From JAKQIM01 sp029557965 (lineage in GTDB: Bacteria > Chloroflexota > Anaerolineae > Anaerolineales > UBA4823), in assembly GCA_035341015.1 (NCBI GenBank), contig DAOQUL010000011.1:14543-78542 (forward strand): 64,000 nucleotides of DNA. The letters are read 5' to 3'. This document shows, in pieces, positions 22,943 to 31,583 of the stretch; the first letter of the stretch is position 1; every line of letters starts with the position of its first letter. The position numbers and the translations under genes are program-made. The notes beneath the pieces are model-generated. The model worked only from the letters and a program-made list of their open reading frames with translations. It was not told the origin of the DNA and did no database searches.

Positions 22943-24066
22943 AAATCACTTGCATTGCTGCATCTGAAATCCCCTCTGCAACCGCCAACAGCATCCAGGT
23001 AATGAAAGCCTGCCAGGCGTTGGCCCAGCTTGGGCATGAGGTGCACCTGCTGGTGCCGCGCAGGGCGGGCAGCCAACCACCAACCCCAGAGGCGCTGAAA
23101 ACCCATTATGGGCTGGCAGATCTCTTCCCGATCGAATGGATGCCTGCCCACCCACGCTGGAAACGCTATGATTTTTGCTGGCGAGCAGTCCGGCGGGCCA
23201 AGGCCTTGGGAGCCGGCCTGGTTTATGTATGGCCTTTACAAGCCGCTGACCTGGCCCTCCTGGCAGGATTGGGTGTGATCCTGGAGATGCACGGCCCACC
23301 CGAAGGCGGGCTAGGGCCCTGGCTCTTCCGCATCTTTCTCGGCCTGCCCGGGCGCAAGCGCATCCTGCCGATCACCCAGGCGCTGAAGCAGTTATTGGCT
23401 GCCCGTTATTCGCTATCCCATGTGGAGACTGTGATCTCTCCCAATGCCATTGACCTTGAGCGCTACGCCTCCCTACCCCCGCCGTCCGAGGCCCGAAGCG
23501 AACTCGGCCTGCCTGAACAGTTCACCGTGGGGTACACCGGGCATCTCTACCCAGGCCGGGGGATGAATATGCTGGTAGCGCTGGCACAGCGCTTCTCTCA
23601 CCTGCACTTTTTGTGGGTGGGCGGCAACCCCAATGATGTGAACCACTGGAAGGAGCGCCTGGCTTCTGAGAAACTGAACAACGTCACCCTGACCGGATTT
23701 ATTGAGAACCACCGGCTGCCCATTTACCAGGCGGCGGCAGACGTGCTGCTGATGCCATATGAACGCACCATTGCCGGCAGCAGCGGGGGCAATTCAGCCT
23801 TGTATGCCAGCCCAATGAAGATGTTTGACTACATGGCTTGCCGTCGCGCCATCATCTCCAGTGACCTGCCCGTGATCGGTGAAGTGTTGAACGAGACCAA
23901 TGCCGTGCTGTGCCCGCCCGAAGATCCCGAAGCATGGGCCGCCGCTCTGCAAGCGCTGTATCAAGACCAACCCCGCCGCCTGCATCTGGCCCAGCAAGCC
24001 CTGCAAGACGTGAAACGCTTTACATGGCAAGCACGTGCTGCCCGTGCCATCGAAGGCTGGCAATGA
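22939..24066 (+). CDS. GT4-type glycosyltransferase
   Basis: A 375-residue GT-B protein. The N-terminal half begins MKITCIAASEIPSATANSIQ and the C-terminal half has VGYTGHLYPGRGMNML and LLMPYERTIAGSSGG, then SPMKMFDYMACRRAIISSDLP, the nucleotide-sugar binding region where GT4 enzymes usually carry E-x7-E; here the second Glu follows as PVIGE. The donor and acceptor cannot be told. It overlaps the flippase gene and the following membrane gene by 4 bp each (ATGA), which suggests translational coupling. Confidence 0.8.
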   Translation: MKITCIAASEIPSATANSIQVMKACQALAQLGHEVHLLVPRRAGSQPPTPEALKTHYGLADLFPIEWMPAHPRWKRYDFCWRAVRRAKALGAGLVYVWPLQAADLALLAGLGVILEMHGPPEGGLGPWLFRIFLGLPGRKRILPITQALKQLLAARYSLSHVETVISPNAIDLERYASLPPPSEARSELGLPEQFTVGYTGHLYPGRGMNMLVALAQRFSHLHFLWVGGNPNDVNHWKERLASEKLNNVTLTGFIENHRLPIYQAAADVLLMPYERTIAGSSGGNSALYASPMKMFDYMACRRAIISSDLPVIGEVLNETNAVLCPPEDPEAWAAALQALYQDQPRRLHLAQQALQDVKRFTWQARAARAIEGWQ

Positions 24067-25487
24067 ATCAAGAGAAACGCCCCCTTCGCATTTGGCTTGG
24101 CATCACCCTTGCCGCGGCTATCCTGGTGCGCATTGCCCTGCTGGTGGGTTATGCACCCGTGCCTTACGGCGATTCTGCCTCTTACCGCCGCTTATCACGC
24201 TCGGTGCTGAATCACTTTGAGCGCTACGACGGCACACGCACGCCAGGCTATCCAGTCTTCCTGGCGATCGTCGGCTCAGATGAGCGTGTGTGGTTGGTGC
24301 AAATGGTTATGGGCCTGGCCATCACCCTGCTGTTCTTCTACATCGCCTGGCGGCTGAGCGGCAAAGCATGGCTGGCAGGGTTGGCAGGGTTGGCGCACAG
24401 CCTGAGCCTGGGCCAGCTTTTCTTCGAAGCCAACCTGCTCACCGAAACCCTGACCACATTCCTGATCATCCTGGCCCTGGCAGGGGTGCTTCTCTTGCAG
24501 AAGGGGTCGCCTGCCAAACCCCCCTCTCCCCTGTTGGCTTTGACCATTGGACTTTTCAGCGCTTTAGCCCTCATCACGCGCCCCCTATTCATTTACTTGC
24601 CCTTCATCGCTCTTTTCTTTATCCTCCTGGCAGGTCTCAAACCTGGGACGATCAAGCCGCTTGACCCAAAGCGCTGGCTCTTCAACTTACTGGTTTTTCT
24701 TGTGCCGGTGGCGCTGATCCTCGGCGGCTGGGTCACTTTCATCCACAGCCGGTTTGGGGATTGGGGGCTGACCACCATGACCGGGTACCACCTGGTACAG
24801 CATACCGGCGGCTTTTTTGAATATGCCCCTGATGAGTATGCCGTCATTCGAGACACATACTTGCGCTATCGGGATGCTCACATTGCGCAATTCGGCACGC
24901 AAACCAACACCATCTGGGATGCCATCCCTGAGTTGAGTAAGGTTTCTGGCCTCAATTTCTACGATCTCTCGCGCACCCTGGCCCACATCTCAACCGGACT
25001 GATCTTGGAACACCCAGAACTATATCTACGCAATGTACTTAAGGGTTGGTGGTACTTCTGGTTTGCACCCGTCTACTGGTCGCCAGAGGCCTTGCGCATC
25101 CCGGCCCTGGCTGCACCGATCCAATGGCTGGTCAACGTCCAGCGCATCCTTGCTGCCGGGTTCAACCTGTTTTTCGTGATCACATCTTTGCTGTGGATGT
25201 TCCAGGAAGCGAAGCAATTTTTCATAAAACGGCGCACCCCGGCTGGCACCGCCCTCGCCAACCGTGGAGAAGCTGCTCAACCCACCTTTGCACCCTTTTT
25301 ATGGTATCTGGCTGCCAGCATCTGGATTGCATCCATCCTGCAATCGATGCTCGATCACGGTGATAACCCCCGCTTTTTGGTTCCGTTGCAATCCACCGTG
25401 ATCTTATGGGGGCTGTGGTACTTGGGCCAGGCCGCTCCGCATTGGATTCAAAACATCAAAGAGCGCCGGCTTTTCCAAAAAAGATGA
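24063..25487 (+). CDS. GT-C-like polytopic glycosyltransferase (GT39/ArnT-like)
   Basis: A 474-residue membrane protein with about 10-11 hydrophobic helices. The first periplasmic loop has VPYGDSASYRRLSRSVL with an acidic residue where GT-C enzymes carry their catalytic Asp, then RTPGYPVFLAIVG. A late loop reads DHGDNPRFLVPLQS, the pattern seen in ArnT/GT39-like proteins. It is expected to use a polyprenyl-phosphate sugar on the outer face. ATG 24063 overlaps the GT4 stop (ATGA); the longer upstream frame only shadows the GT4 gene. Confidence 0.72.
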   Translation: MNQEKRPLRIWLGITLAAAILVRIALLVGYAPVPYGDSASYRRLSRSVLNHFERYDGTRTPGYPVFLAIVGSDERVWLVQMVMGLAITLLFFYIAWRLSGKAWLAGLAGLAHSLSLGQLFFEANLLTETLTTFLIILALAGVLLLQKGSPAKPPSPLLALTIGLFSALALITRPLFIYLPFIALFFILLAGLKPGTIKPLDPKRWLFNLLVFLVPVALILGGWVTFIHSRFGDWGLTTMTGYHLVQHTGGFFEYAPDEYAVIRDTYLRYRDAHIAQFGTQTNTIWDAIPELSKVSGLNFYDLSRTLAHISTGLILEHPELYLRNVLKGWWYFWFAPVYWSPEALRIPALAAPIQWLVNVQRILAAGFNLFFVITSLLWMFQEAKQFFIKRRTPAGTALANRGEAAQPTFAPFLWYLAASIWIASILQSMLDHGDNPRFLVPLQSTVILWGLWYLGQAAPHWIQNIKERRLFQKR

Positions 25488-25514
25488 GAAGTAATCATCA
25501 CGCAGAGAGCGTAC

Positions 25515-27155
25515 ATGAGCGATCAAACCTTTCTTAACCGAATTCCTCCACCTCTCCGCCAGGCGTTGTCCTGGACCATCCAAATCTTGGGTGGGGGCAG
25601 CCTGCTGGCCATCATCGATGGGCGCGGCAATTTTCTGGCCGCCTGGGGTGCATACACGCTGTTATTTGCCCTGGCCGCGGCCGCCATCTACGGCGCCTGG
25701 AAAGTCTCTGGCAGCGACAAAGCAACCCTGGCCCCAGCCCAACTTGCTTTTGGGGCCCGCCTGGCACTTGGCGGGCTGTTATTGATTTTCTTGCCCATTC
25801 TTGGCTATGCGAATAGCGTAGAGCACCAGGCCGGTTATGTCTTCCACGACGCCTACATCCGCGATACCCAGGCCTGGGAGCTGGCGACAGCCTCCGACCC
25901 GCTCAGCGATGCCTTTTCAGGGGATTATTCCGGTGACCAGTACGGGGGCCTGCTGGCACTGAGCGCCGCGATCTACCGCCTGCTCAGCCCTGATGCCCAC
26001 CGCCCGCTGATGATCGTCCTTTTGGGGGCGGCTGCCGCGGCCTGCGGTACCCTGCTGCTTGGCAAGGCCGCTGGAAGCTGGTTCGGCCCGGGGATAGGCG
26101 CTACAGCCGCCTGGATCTTTGCCCTTTACCCCGAGAGCGTGCTGTTAGGCTCCAGCCAGATGCGTGAACCCTTTGTGTTAGCTGCCGTTGCCATGACCTT
26201 CTTTGGTCTGGCCCAGGCGCACAAAGAGGGACATGAGACCGGCCGGTTTTGGCCGGCCATCGCCTGGGTGGTTGCCGCGGGGCTGATCCTCTTCTTGATC
26301 CAACCCCTGGCCGCTTTTATCGCTATTGGAGTCTTGTTGGGAGCCTGGGTTCTTGACCCCGGCGCCTGGCTCTCTTCTCAACGCAGCCGGGTCTTGCTGC
26401 CTGCCACTCTGCTGGCGGGCTTGTTGGTGGTGGCCCTGCTGGTAGGGGGTGCGATCCTGGCCAACCTGCCTTCTTTGCAGGGCAGCGGGCCATTTGGCGT
26501 ACTATTTGCCTGGCTGCAAAACAACTTTCAATTCCAATCCTACCTCACCGAGCGCGCTTCTGGCATGTTCCAAAAACTGCTCGACAGCGCCGGTGAGCAG
26601 TGGCGCTGGTTGATTGTGACGGTATATGGCATTGCCCAACCCGTCCTTCCGGCTGTGGTTGGCGACCCCGATGCCGCCCCCCTGATGCGCACGATTGGAT
26701 TCTTACGCGCCGCCGGGTGGTATGCCCTAGCGCCCTTCTTGGTGTACGGGCTCACCGGCGCGCTGCGCGCCAAAGGCGAAGCACGCCGCATGCAGTTGAC
26801 CTGGCTCAGCGTGGCCGGATGGGCATGGATCATTATTGCGGCCCTGAACGCAGGCGGCGACCAGTGGGACAACCCGCGCTATCGCGCCATCCTGCTGGCC
26901 TGGCAGGCCCTTTTGGCTGCCTGGGCCTGGGGCTGGGCCCGCCAACGCGGCGACGCCTGGCTGTACCGCTGGTTAGCTGTTGAAGCCGTCTTCGTAGGGA
27001 TGTTCACCGAGTGGTACGCCAGCCGCTACTTCACCAGCCTGCCTCACCTGGATATCCGGATCATGATTGCCGCAACCCTGGTCATCACCCTGCTCATCCT
27101 GGTTGGCGGCTGGCTCAAAGATCGGAAGACAAAATCCAGGGGCGATAGGTTATAA
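25515..27155 (+). CDS. GT-C-like polytopic membrane protein
   Basis: A 546-residue protein with about 10-12 hydrophobic helices. Loop features in common with its upstream neighbour are the N-terminal acidic cluster (FHDAYIRDTQAWELATASDP) and GGDQWDNPRYRAILLAWQ near the end, so it is probably a second GT-C type enzyme or a related membrane protein. It also has ALYPESVLLGSSQMREPF. No exact family is recognised. It lies 27 bp after the previous gene, and a promoter for the next gene overlaps its 3' end. Confidence 0.6.
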   Translation: MSDQTFLNRIPPPLRQALSWTIQILGGGSLLAIIDGRGNFLAAWGAYTLLFALAAAAIYGAWKVSGSDKATLAPAQLAFGARLALGGLLLIFLPILGYANSVEHQAGYVFHDAYIRDTQAWELATASDPLSDAFSGDYSGDQYGGLLALSAAIYRLLSPDAHRPLMIVLLGAAAAACGTLLLGKAAGSWFGPGIGATAAWIFALYPESVLLGSSQMREPFVLAAVAMTFFGLAQAHKEGHETGRFWPAIAWVVAAGLILFLIQPLAAFIAIGVLLGAWVLDPGAWLSSQRSRVLLPATLLAGLLVVALLVGGAILANLPSLQGSGPFGVLFAWLQNNFQFQSYLTERASGMFQKLLDSAGEQWRWLIVTVYGIAQPVLPAVVGDPDAAPLMRTIGFLRAAGWYALAPFLVYGLTGALRAKGEARRMQLTWLSVAGWAWIIIAALNAGGDQWDNPRYRAILLAWQALLAAWAWGWARQRGDAWLYRWLAVEAVFVGMFTEWYASRYFTSLPHLDIRIMIAATLVITLLILVGGWLKDRKTKSRGDRL

Positions 27156-27173
27156 TTCACTTTCTGAATTTTA
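27127..27173 (+). promoter_or_regulatory. gmd promoter with AATTCA-N5-TGAATT palindrome
   Basis: AAGACA (27127-27132), 18-nt spacer, TATAAT (27151-27156). The -10 runs into the palindrome AATTCA(27154-27159)-N5-TGAATT(27165-27170). The 24 bases 27150-27173 match 35271-35294, upstream of the regulator gene, at 21 positions. A repressor site over the transcription start is a plausible reading. Confidence 0.55.
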
Positions 27174-27186
27174 TCTCTCGAGGAGA

Positions 27187-28161
27187 ATGAACTTGCCTAC
27201 TGCGCTTATCACCGGGATTACCGGTCAAGACGGTTCTTACCTGGCAGAGCTGCTGCTCTCCAAAAACTATAAAGTCATTGGCATGGTGCGCCGCTCCAGC
27301 ACCCTGACCTTTGAACGCATCCAACATTTGCAAGACGATATCGAGATCATCCAGGGCGACCTGCACGATCAAAGCTCGCTGATGGACCTGCTCGAACAGC
27401 ATAAGCCTGACGAGATCTACAACCTGGCGGCCCAATCGTTCGTTCCCACCTCCTGGAACCAGCCCGTTCTCACCGGCGAGGTGACCGGCCTGGGCGTGAC
27501 ACGCATGCTGGAGGCGGTTCGTTTGATCAGCCCCAAGACGCGCTTTTACCAGGCGTCTTCCTCCGAAATGTTTGGTAAGGTGCGCGAAGTGCCCCAGCGC
27601 GAAACGACACCCTTCTACCCACGCAGCCCCTATGGGGTAGCGAAAATGTACGGGCACTGGATCACGGTCAACTATCGCGAGTCGTACAACCTGTTTTCAG
27701 TTTCAGGCATCTTGTTCAATCACGAGAGCCCGCGCCGCGGTCTCGAATTTGTGACCCGCAAGATCACTTATGGTGCCGCCCGCATCAAGCTTGGCCTGGC
27801 CAAAGAGCTGCGCCTGGGCAACCTGGAAGCGCGCCGCGACTGGGGCTTTGCCGGCGACTATGTAGAAGCCATGTGGCGCATGCTGCAAGCCGATCAGCCC
27901 GATGATTTTGTGGTTGGCACCGGTGAGACGCATTCGGTGCGCGAGTTTTGCGAGAAGGCATTTGGCCACCTGGGCATGGATTACGAACAGTACGTGGTGG
28001 TAGACCCACGGTTTTACCGCCCGGCCGAGGTTGACCTGCTGGTTTCAGACCCCAGCCATGCGAAAAATGTACTCGGCTGGCAGCCCCAGGTTAATTTTGA
28101 AGGGTTGGTACGCATGATGGTTGAAGCGGATATCAAGCGCCTGGGGAAGGAGATCGCCTGA
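27187..28161 (+). CDS. gmd: GDP-mannose 4,6-dehydratase
   Basis: About 324 residues, extended SDR. TALITGITGQDGSYLAELL is the hallmark GMD N-terminus, followed by YNLAAQSFVPTSW, the catalytic QASSSEMFGKV and SPYGVAKMYGHW (Tyr-x3-Lys), and LFNHESPRRGLEFVTRKI, all diagnostic. It makes GDP-4-keto-6-deoxymannose. The reductase partner is probably the GDP-fucose synthase-like gene at 36749. ATG 27187 is only 1 nt from GAGGAG, whereas TTG 27193 is 7 nt from it and would give the family-typical short N-terminus (LPTALITG), so TTG 27193 may be the true start. Confidence 0.92.
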   Translation: MNLPTALITGITGQDGSYLAELLLSKNYKVIGMVRRSSTLTFERIQHLQDDIEIIQGDLHDQSSLMDLLEQHKPDEIYNLAAQSFVPTSWNQPVLTGEVTGLGVTRMLEAVRLISPKTRFYQASSSEMFGKVREVPQRETTPFYPRSPYGVAKMYGHWITVNYRESYNLFSVSGILFNHESPRRGLEFVTRKITYGAARIKLGLAKELRLGNLEARRDWGFAGDYVEAMWRMLQADQPDDFVVGTGETHSVREFCEKAFGHLGMDYEQYVVVDPRFYRPAEVDLLVSDPSHAKNVLGWQPQVNFEGLVRMMVEADIKRLGKEIA

Positions 28162-29090
28162 GCACGCCCGAAACGCCCGCCGCCCGCCCACCCCTGCTGC
28201 GCTGGGTAGGCACGCTGTTGGCGGTCGCCCTTTTGATCTACTTGCTCGCCCAGCAAGGTTGGGATGAGATTGCCTCCGCCATCCGGCAAATTGCCGGGTG
28301 GCGTTTGGTTCTGGCCCTGCTGCTGGTGTTCATCTCTCGCCTGGCTGTGGCTGGGCGCTGGCATGTGCTGATGCGTTCAGCCAACACAGGCATCTCGTAC
28401 TGGCAAAGTCTGCGCATCACCATGGCCGGGCTCTTCGCTTCTAACTTCTTGCCCACCACCATCGGCGGCGATGTGGTGCGCCTGGGTGCCGCCCTGCGCC
28501 TGGGCTATGACCGGGCCACCAGTCTGGCGGCACTGGTGGCCGACCGGCTGGTGGGTATGGCGGGCATGGCCATGGCCCTGCCTTTTATCTTGCCAGACCT
28601 CATCCGCTGGCTAAATGCCGCCCCCGCTGCGTCTGGTCAACAAGGGCAGCCTCTTCTGCTGGCCGTTCCCTGGTTGGGCAAGCTGTGGGAGCGTCTGAAG
28701 CATGCCATTCACGACCTGTTCGAAGTACTGAAACGCTGGCTAGCCCAACCGCGCGCCCTGCTGGGAGCCCTGGGTTGCACCTGGATCCATATGCTGTGCA
28801 CCTTTGCCCAGGTCTGGCTGCTGCTGGGCGGCATGGGCGAAAGCATCTCATTCTGGTCGATTGCCGGATTGTGGAGCGCCACCTATTTTGTCACCTTGCT
28901 GCCCATCTCGATCAACGGCATGGGCTTGCAAGAGCTTTCGATGACCTTTTTCTACACCACCCTGGGGGGCATCTCCCCATCCAGCGCCCTGACCCTGGCG
29001 TTGCTGATGCGCGTCTTGCAGATGTTCGCCAGCCTGCCCGGCGTGCTCTTCGTCCCCGAAATGCTGGCCGGCTCTACAAAAGCCAAATAA
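28158..29090 (+). CDS. UPF0104 / lysylphosphatidylglycerol synthase TM-region protein, apparent CTG start
   Basis: About 310 residues, 7-8 hydrophobic helices, with the UPF0104 (YbhN / flippase-like) features: GWRLVLALLLVFISRLAVAGRWHVLM, FASNFLPTTIGGDVVRL (the conserved N-x-x-P-x-x-x-G-G block) and LPISINGMGLQE. It may move or modify lipids or lipid-linked sugars. The only standard start in frame (TTG 28218) would cut the first helix RWVGTLLAVALLIYLLA in half. CTG 28158 is preceded at 5 nt by a perfect AAGGAG (28147-28152), overlaps the gmd stop, and restores the helix, so I start it there. Confidence 0.75.
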   Translation: MSTPETPAARPPLLRWVGTLLAVALLIYLLAQQGWDEIASAIRQIAGWRLVLALLLVFISRLAVAGRWHVLMRSANTGISYWQSLRITMAGLFASNFLPTTIGGDVVRLGAALRLGYDRATSLAALVADRLVGMAGMAMALPFILPDLIRWLNAAPAASGQQGQPLLLAVPWLGKLWERLKHAIHDLFEVLKRWLAQPRALLGALGCTWIHMLCTFAQVWLLLGGMGESISFWSIAGLWSATYFVTLLPISINGMGLQELSMTFFYTTLGGISPSSALTLALLMRVLQMFASLPGVLFVPEMLAGSTKAK

Positions 29091-29140
29091 ACATTTGCTA
29101 TAAGCACGTTCTGTGGTAAGCTTTGAACGTGGAGGAAAAG

Positions 29141-29752
29141 ATGAGCACCCAATTACCTTCCTTACCTTCTCAATCTTCTTTTGATGAAAAACTGCGCCGC
29201 GGCTTTAAAAATTATCTAAATCCCTTCATGCTGCTTTTGTGGCGGCTGGGACTGGGCTCCTGGGTCAATTGGTGGCCCCAGGTGGGCGGGCGCATCATGG
29301 TATTGACCCACACCGGGCGCAAATCTGGGCAGCGGCGGCGCACACCAGTGAACTACACCATCATTGAGGGCGATATCTACTGCACAGCCGGTTTTGGCAA
29401 ACTGGCAGATTGGTACCGCAATATGCTTAGGAACCCCAATGTTGAGGTCTGGCTGCCTGATGGATGGTGGGCGGGGGACGCCATTGACGTATCTGACGAC
29501 CCGAACCGTATGGCCATTCTGCGCCAGGTGCTTTTTGCCAGCGGTTTTGCAGCTTATGCCGCCGGCCTGGATCCGGTCAAGATGAGCGACGAAGCCCTGG
29601 ACGCGGCCACCAAGGAATACCGCCTGGTGCGCATCCGCCGCCGCATCGCCTGCACCGGCACCAATGGGCCGGGTGATTTATCCTGGGTATGGCCGTTGGC
29701 CACTTTCATCCTGCTGCCCCTGGCACTCTTCCGCCGCGGACGTCGCCGCTAA
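29141..29752 (+). CDS. Deazaflavin (F420)-dependent nitroreductase-family protein
   Basis: A 203-residue protein with the DDN-type split-barrel signature: THTGRKSGQRRRTPVNY, then GKLADWYRNMLRNPNVEVWL. The family binds F420 (or flavin/heme in relatives). The C-terminus has one hydrophobic helix (WVWPLATFILLPLALF) followed by arginines, suggesting membrane anchoring, which is less usual for the family. The start is ATG 29141 with a good GGAGG; an upstream TTG at 29123 is unlikely. It is an odd member of a polysaccharide locus and separated by short gaps on both sides. Confidence 0.75.
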   Translation: MSTQLPSLPSQSSFDEKLRRGFKNYLNPFMLLLWRLGLGSWVNWWPQVGGRIMVLTHTGRKSGQRRRTPVNYTIIEGDIYCTAGFGKLADWYRNMLRNPNVEVWLPDGWWAGDAIDVSDDPNRMAILRQVLFASGFAAYAAGLDPVKMSDEALDAATKEYRLVRIRRRIACTGTNGPGDLSWVWPLATFILLPLALFRRGRRR

Positions 29753-29775
29753 CCCATTCCTGTTTACGCTGCTTA

Positions 29776-31566
29776 ATGAAACATTCTCTCAGCCTACTCT
29801 TTTTGCTCTGGCTGTTCCTCTTCCCCTGGTTGGTGATGGGGCCTGCCGGAACATACTTATCCAGCCTGCCCGAAGACCTGGTTTTCCCGCTGCGCGTGGC
29901 GCTTTTTGTGTTGCTGGTGGGGGGTGCAGCCTGGATCCTGCGCCGCACCAAGGCCACCCTGGGCTGGAGGCAGGCCCTGCTGTTGGCGGCCCTGGCCCAA
30001 GGCGTGGTGTACAAGCTGGCAGCTTTCTTGCCGGATCTCTCCACATTCCCCTTTTCGCTGGGTTGGTCTGAAGTCAGCCGATATTATTATGGGTCGCTGT
30101 ACCTTTCAGACCGGCTGTACGGCCTGCACGTTCCGCCCTCAGTGCTGCATCCCAGCCGTTATTTGATGCAAGCCGTCCCCTTCCTCATTCCACATTCGCC
30201 GCTGTGGCTGCACCGCTTGTGGCAGGTGCTGCTCTGGCTGGTGACCAGCGGCCTGGCAGGCTGGCTGTTGGCAAAGCGGCTGGGCCTGGTAACGACTGAA
30301 GTTCTTACTACAGTGGGCAAATTAGGCATTGCGGTCGCCACAGCAGTCGTTGCCGCATGGGCGGCGCTGTTCTTGTTCCAGGGTCCGGTCTATTATCACC
30401 TCTTGGTGATGGTAATCCTGGTCTTGTGGGCTTATGACGGGCAGAAACCCTGGCGCACCCTGCTGATGGTGCTGTTGGCCTCTCTGTGGGCAGGCATCAG
30501 CCGAATCAACTGGCTGCCCGTTCCAGGGCTGTTGGCGGCTGCCCTGTACCTGCTCGAGCGGCCTCTGACCCGCCCCGCATGGCGATACTTGCTGCCCCCC
30601 GCCGGTTGGACTTTGCTAGGCAGCGCCGCGGCCTATGCTTCGCAAACAGCTTACAAGCTGTGGTCGGGCAACCCGCCAGAGCAGTTTGGCTCCAGCTTCA
30701 GTTCTGATCTGCTCTGGTATCGCCTGCGCCCCAACCCCACCTATCCCCTGGGCATCTTGCCCAGCGCCATCCTGGTCTCGCTGCCGCTGGTACTGCTCAT
30801 CTGCCTGCACCTGGCGCAGAATTGGCGCCGTTATCACTTCCTGCGCCTGCTCGGCCTGGCGGCTATTCTCTTTGTATTGTTTGCCGGCGGGGTAGTGGTC
30901 AGCGTCAAGATTGGCGGCGGTAGCAACCTGCACAACCTGGATGCCTACCTGGCCCTGCTCCTGGTCATTGGGGCCTTCATCACCCTGGAACGCATGCTTC
31001 CAGATGCCTCCCCTGCCGGGTCCGCCGCACAAAGCAACCACAGCCGCGCTCCAGGCGGCATTCTCCACGCGCTCACAGTCATATTACAGGCCGCGGCCCT
31101 GCTTGTCCCAATCCTCTTTGCCATCGCATCTGGCGGTCCCCTGCCTCACCACAACCTGCCTGTGGCCCAGGCAGAACTGCAAACGCTGCGCCAGGTGGTG
31201 GAGGGCGCCGTTCAGCAAGGCGGCGAAGTGCTGTTCATCAACCAGCGCCACCTGCTGGCTTTGGACCAGGTAGATGCGCCCCTGGTGGCTGATTATGAGT
31301 TGGTTTTCTTGATGGAAATGGCCATGGCCTCTAACACCCCTTATCTCAGCGCCTTCCACGCAGACCTGCTGAACCAGCGGTACGCTGTCATCGTGGCTGA
31401 GCCAATGAACACCCAATACCAGGGCCCGGCGCACAGCTTTGGCGAGGAGAATGATGCCTGGGTGCGTCACGTTTCAGAGCCGCTGCTGTGCGATTACGAG
31501 CCTCTGGTAGAACTGGAAACGGCGGGCGTGGTGCTCTACGTGCCGCGCGCTGAACCCTGCCGCTAA
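29776..31566 (+). CDS. Polytopic membrane protein, GT-C-like
   Basis: A 596-residue protein beginning MKHSLSLLFLLWLFLFPWLV with about 10-11 hydrophobic helices followed by a periplasmic C-terminal domain of about 130 residues (after ALLVPILFAIASGG). The first large loop holds GWSEVSRYYYGSLYLSDRLYG and PPSVLHPSRYL, which may correspond to the GT-C active-site loop. No exact family is recognised. It is followed 17 bp later by another large membrane protein, and the pair may work together. The start is chosen at ATG 29776; the frame upstream overlaps the F420-type gene. Confidence 0.6.
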   Translation: MKHSLSLLFLLWLFLFPWLVMGPAGTYLSSLPEDLVFPLRVALFVLLVGGAAWILRRTKATLGWRQALLLAALAQGVVYKLAAFLPDLSTFPFSLGWSEVSRYYYGSLYLSDRLYGLHVPPSVLHPSRYLMQAVPFLIPHSPLWLHRLWQVLLWLVTSGLAGWLLAKRLGLVTTEVLTTVGKLGIAVATAVVAAWAALFLFQGPVYYHLLVMVILVLWAYDGQKPWRTLLMVLLASLWAGISRINWLPVPGLLAAALYLLERPLTRPAWRYLLPPAGWTLLGSAAAYASQTAYKLWSGNPPEQFGSSFSSDLLWYRLRPNPTYPLGILPSAILVSLPLVLLICLHLAQNWRRYHFLRLLGLAAILFVLFAGGVVVSVKIGGGSNLHNLDAYLALLLVIGAFITLERMLPDASPAGSAAQSNHSRAPGGILHALTVILQAAALLVPILFAIASGGPLPHHNLPVAQAELQTLRQVVEGAVQQGGEVLFINQRHLLALDQVDAPLVADYELVFLMEMAMASNTPYLSAFHADLLNQRYAVIVAEPMNTQYQGPAHSFGEENDAWVRHVSEPLLCDYEPLVELETAGVVLYVPRAEPCR

Positions 31567-31583
31567 GCAAAGCGTAAGCCCCT

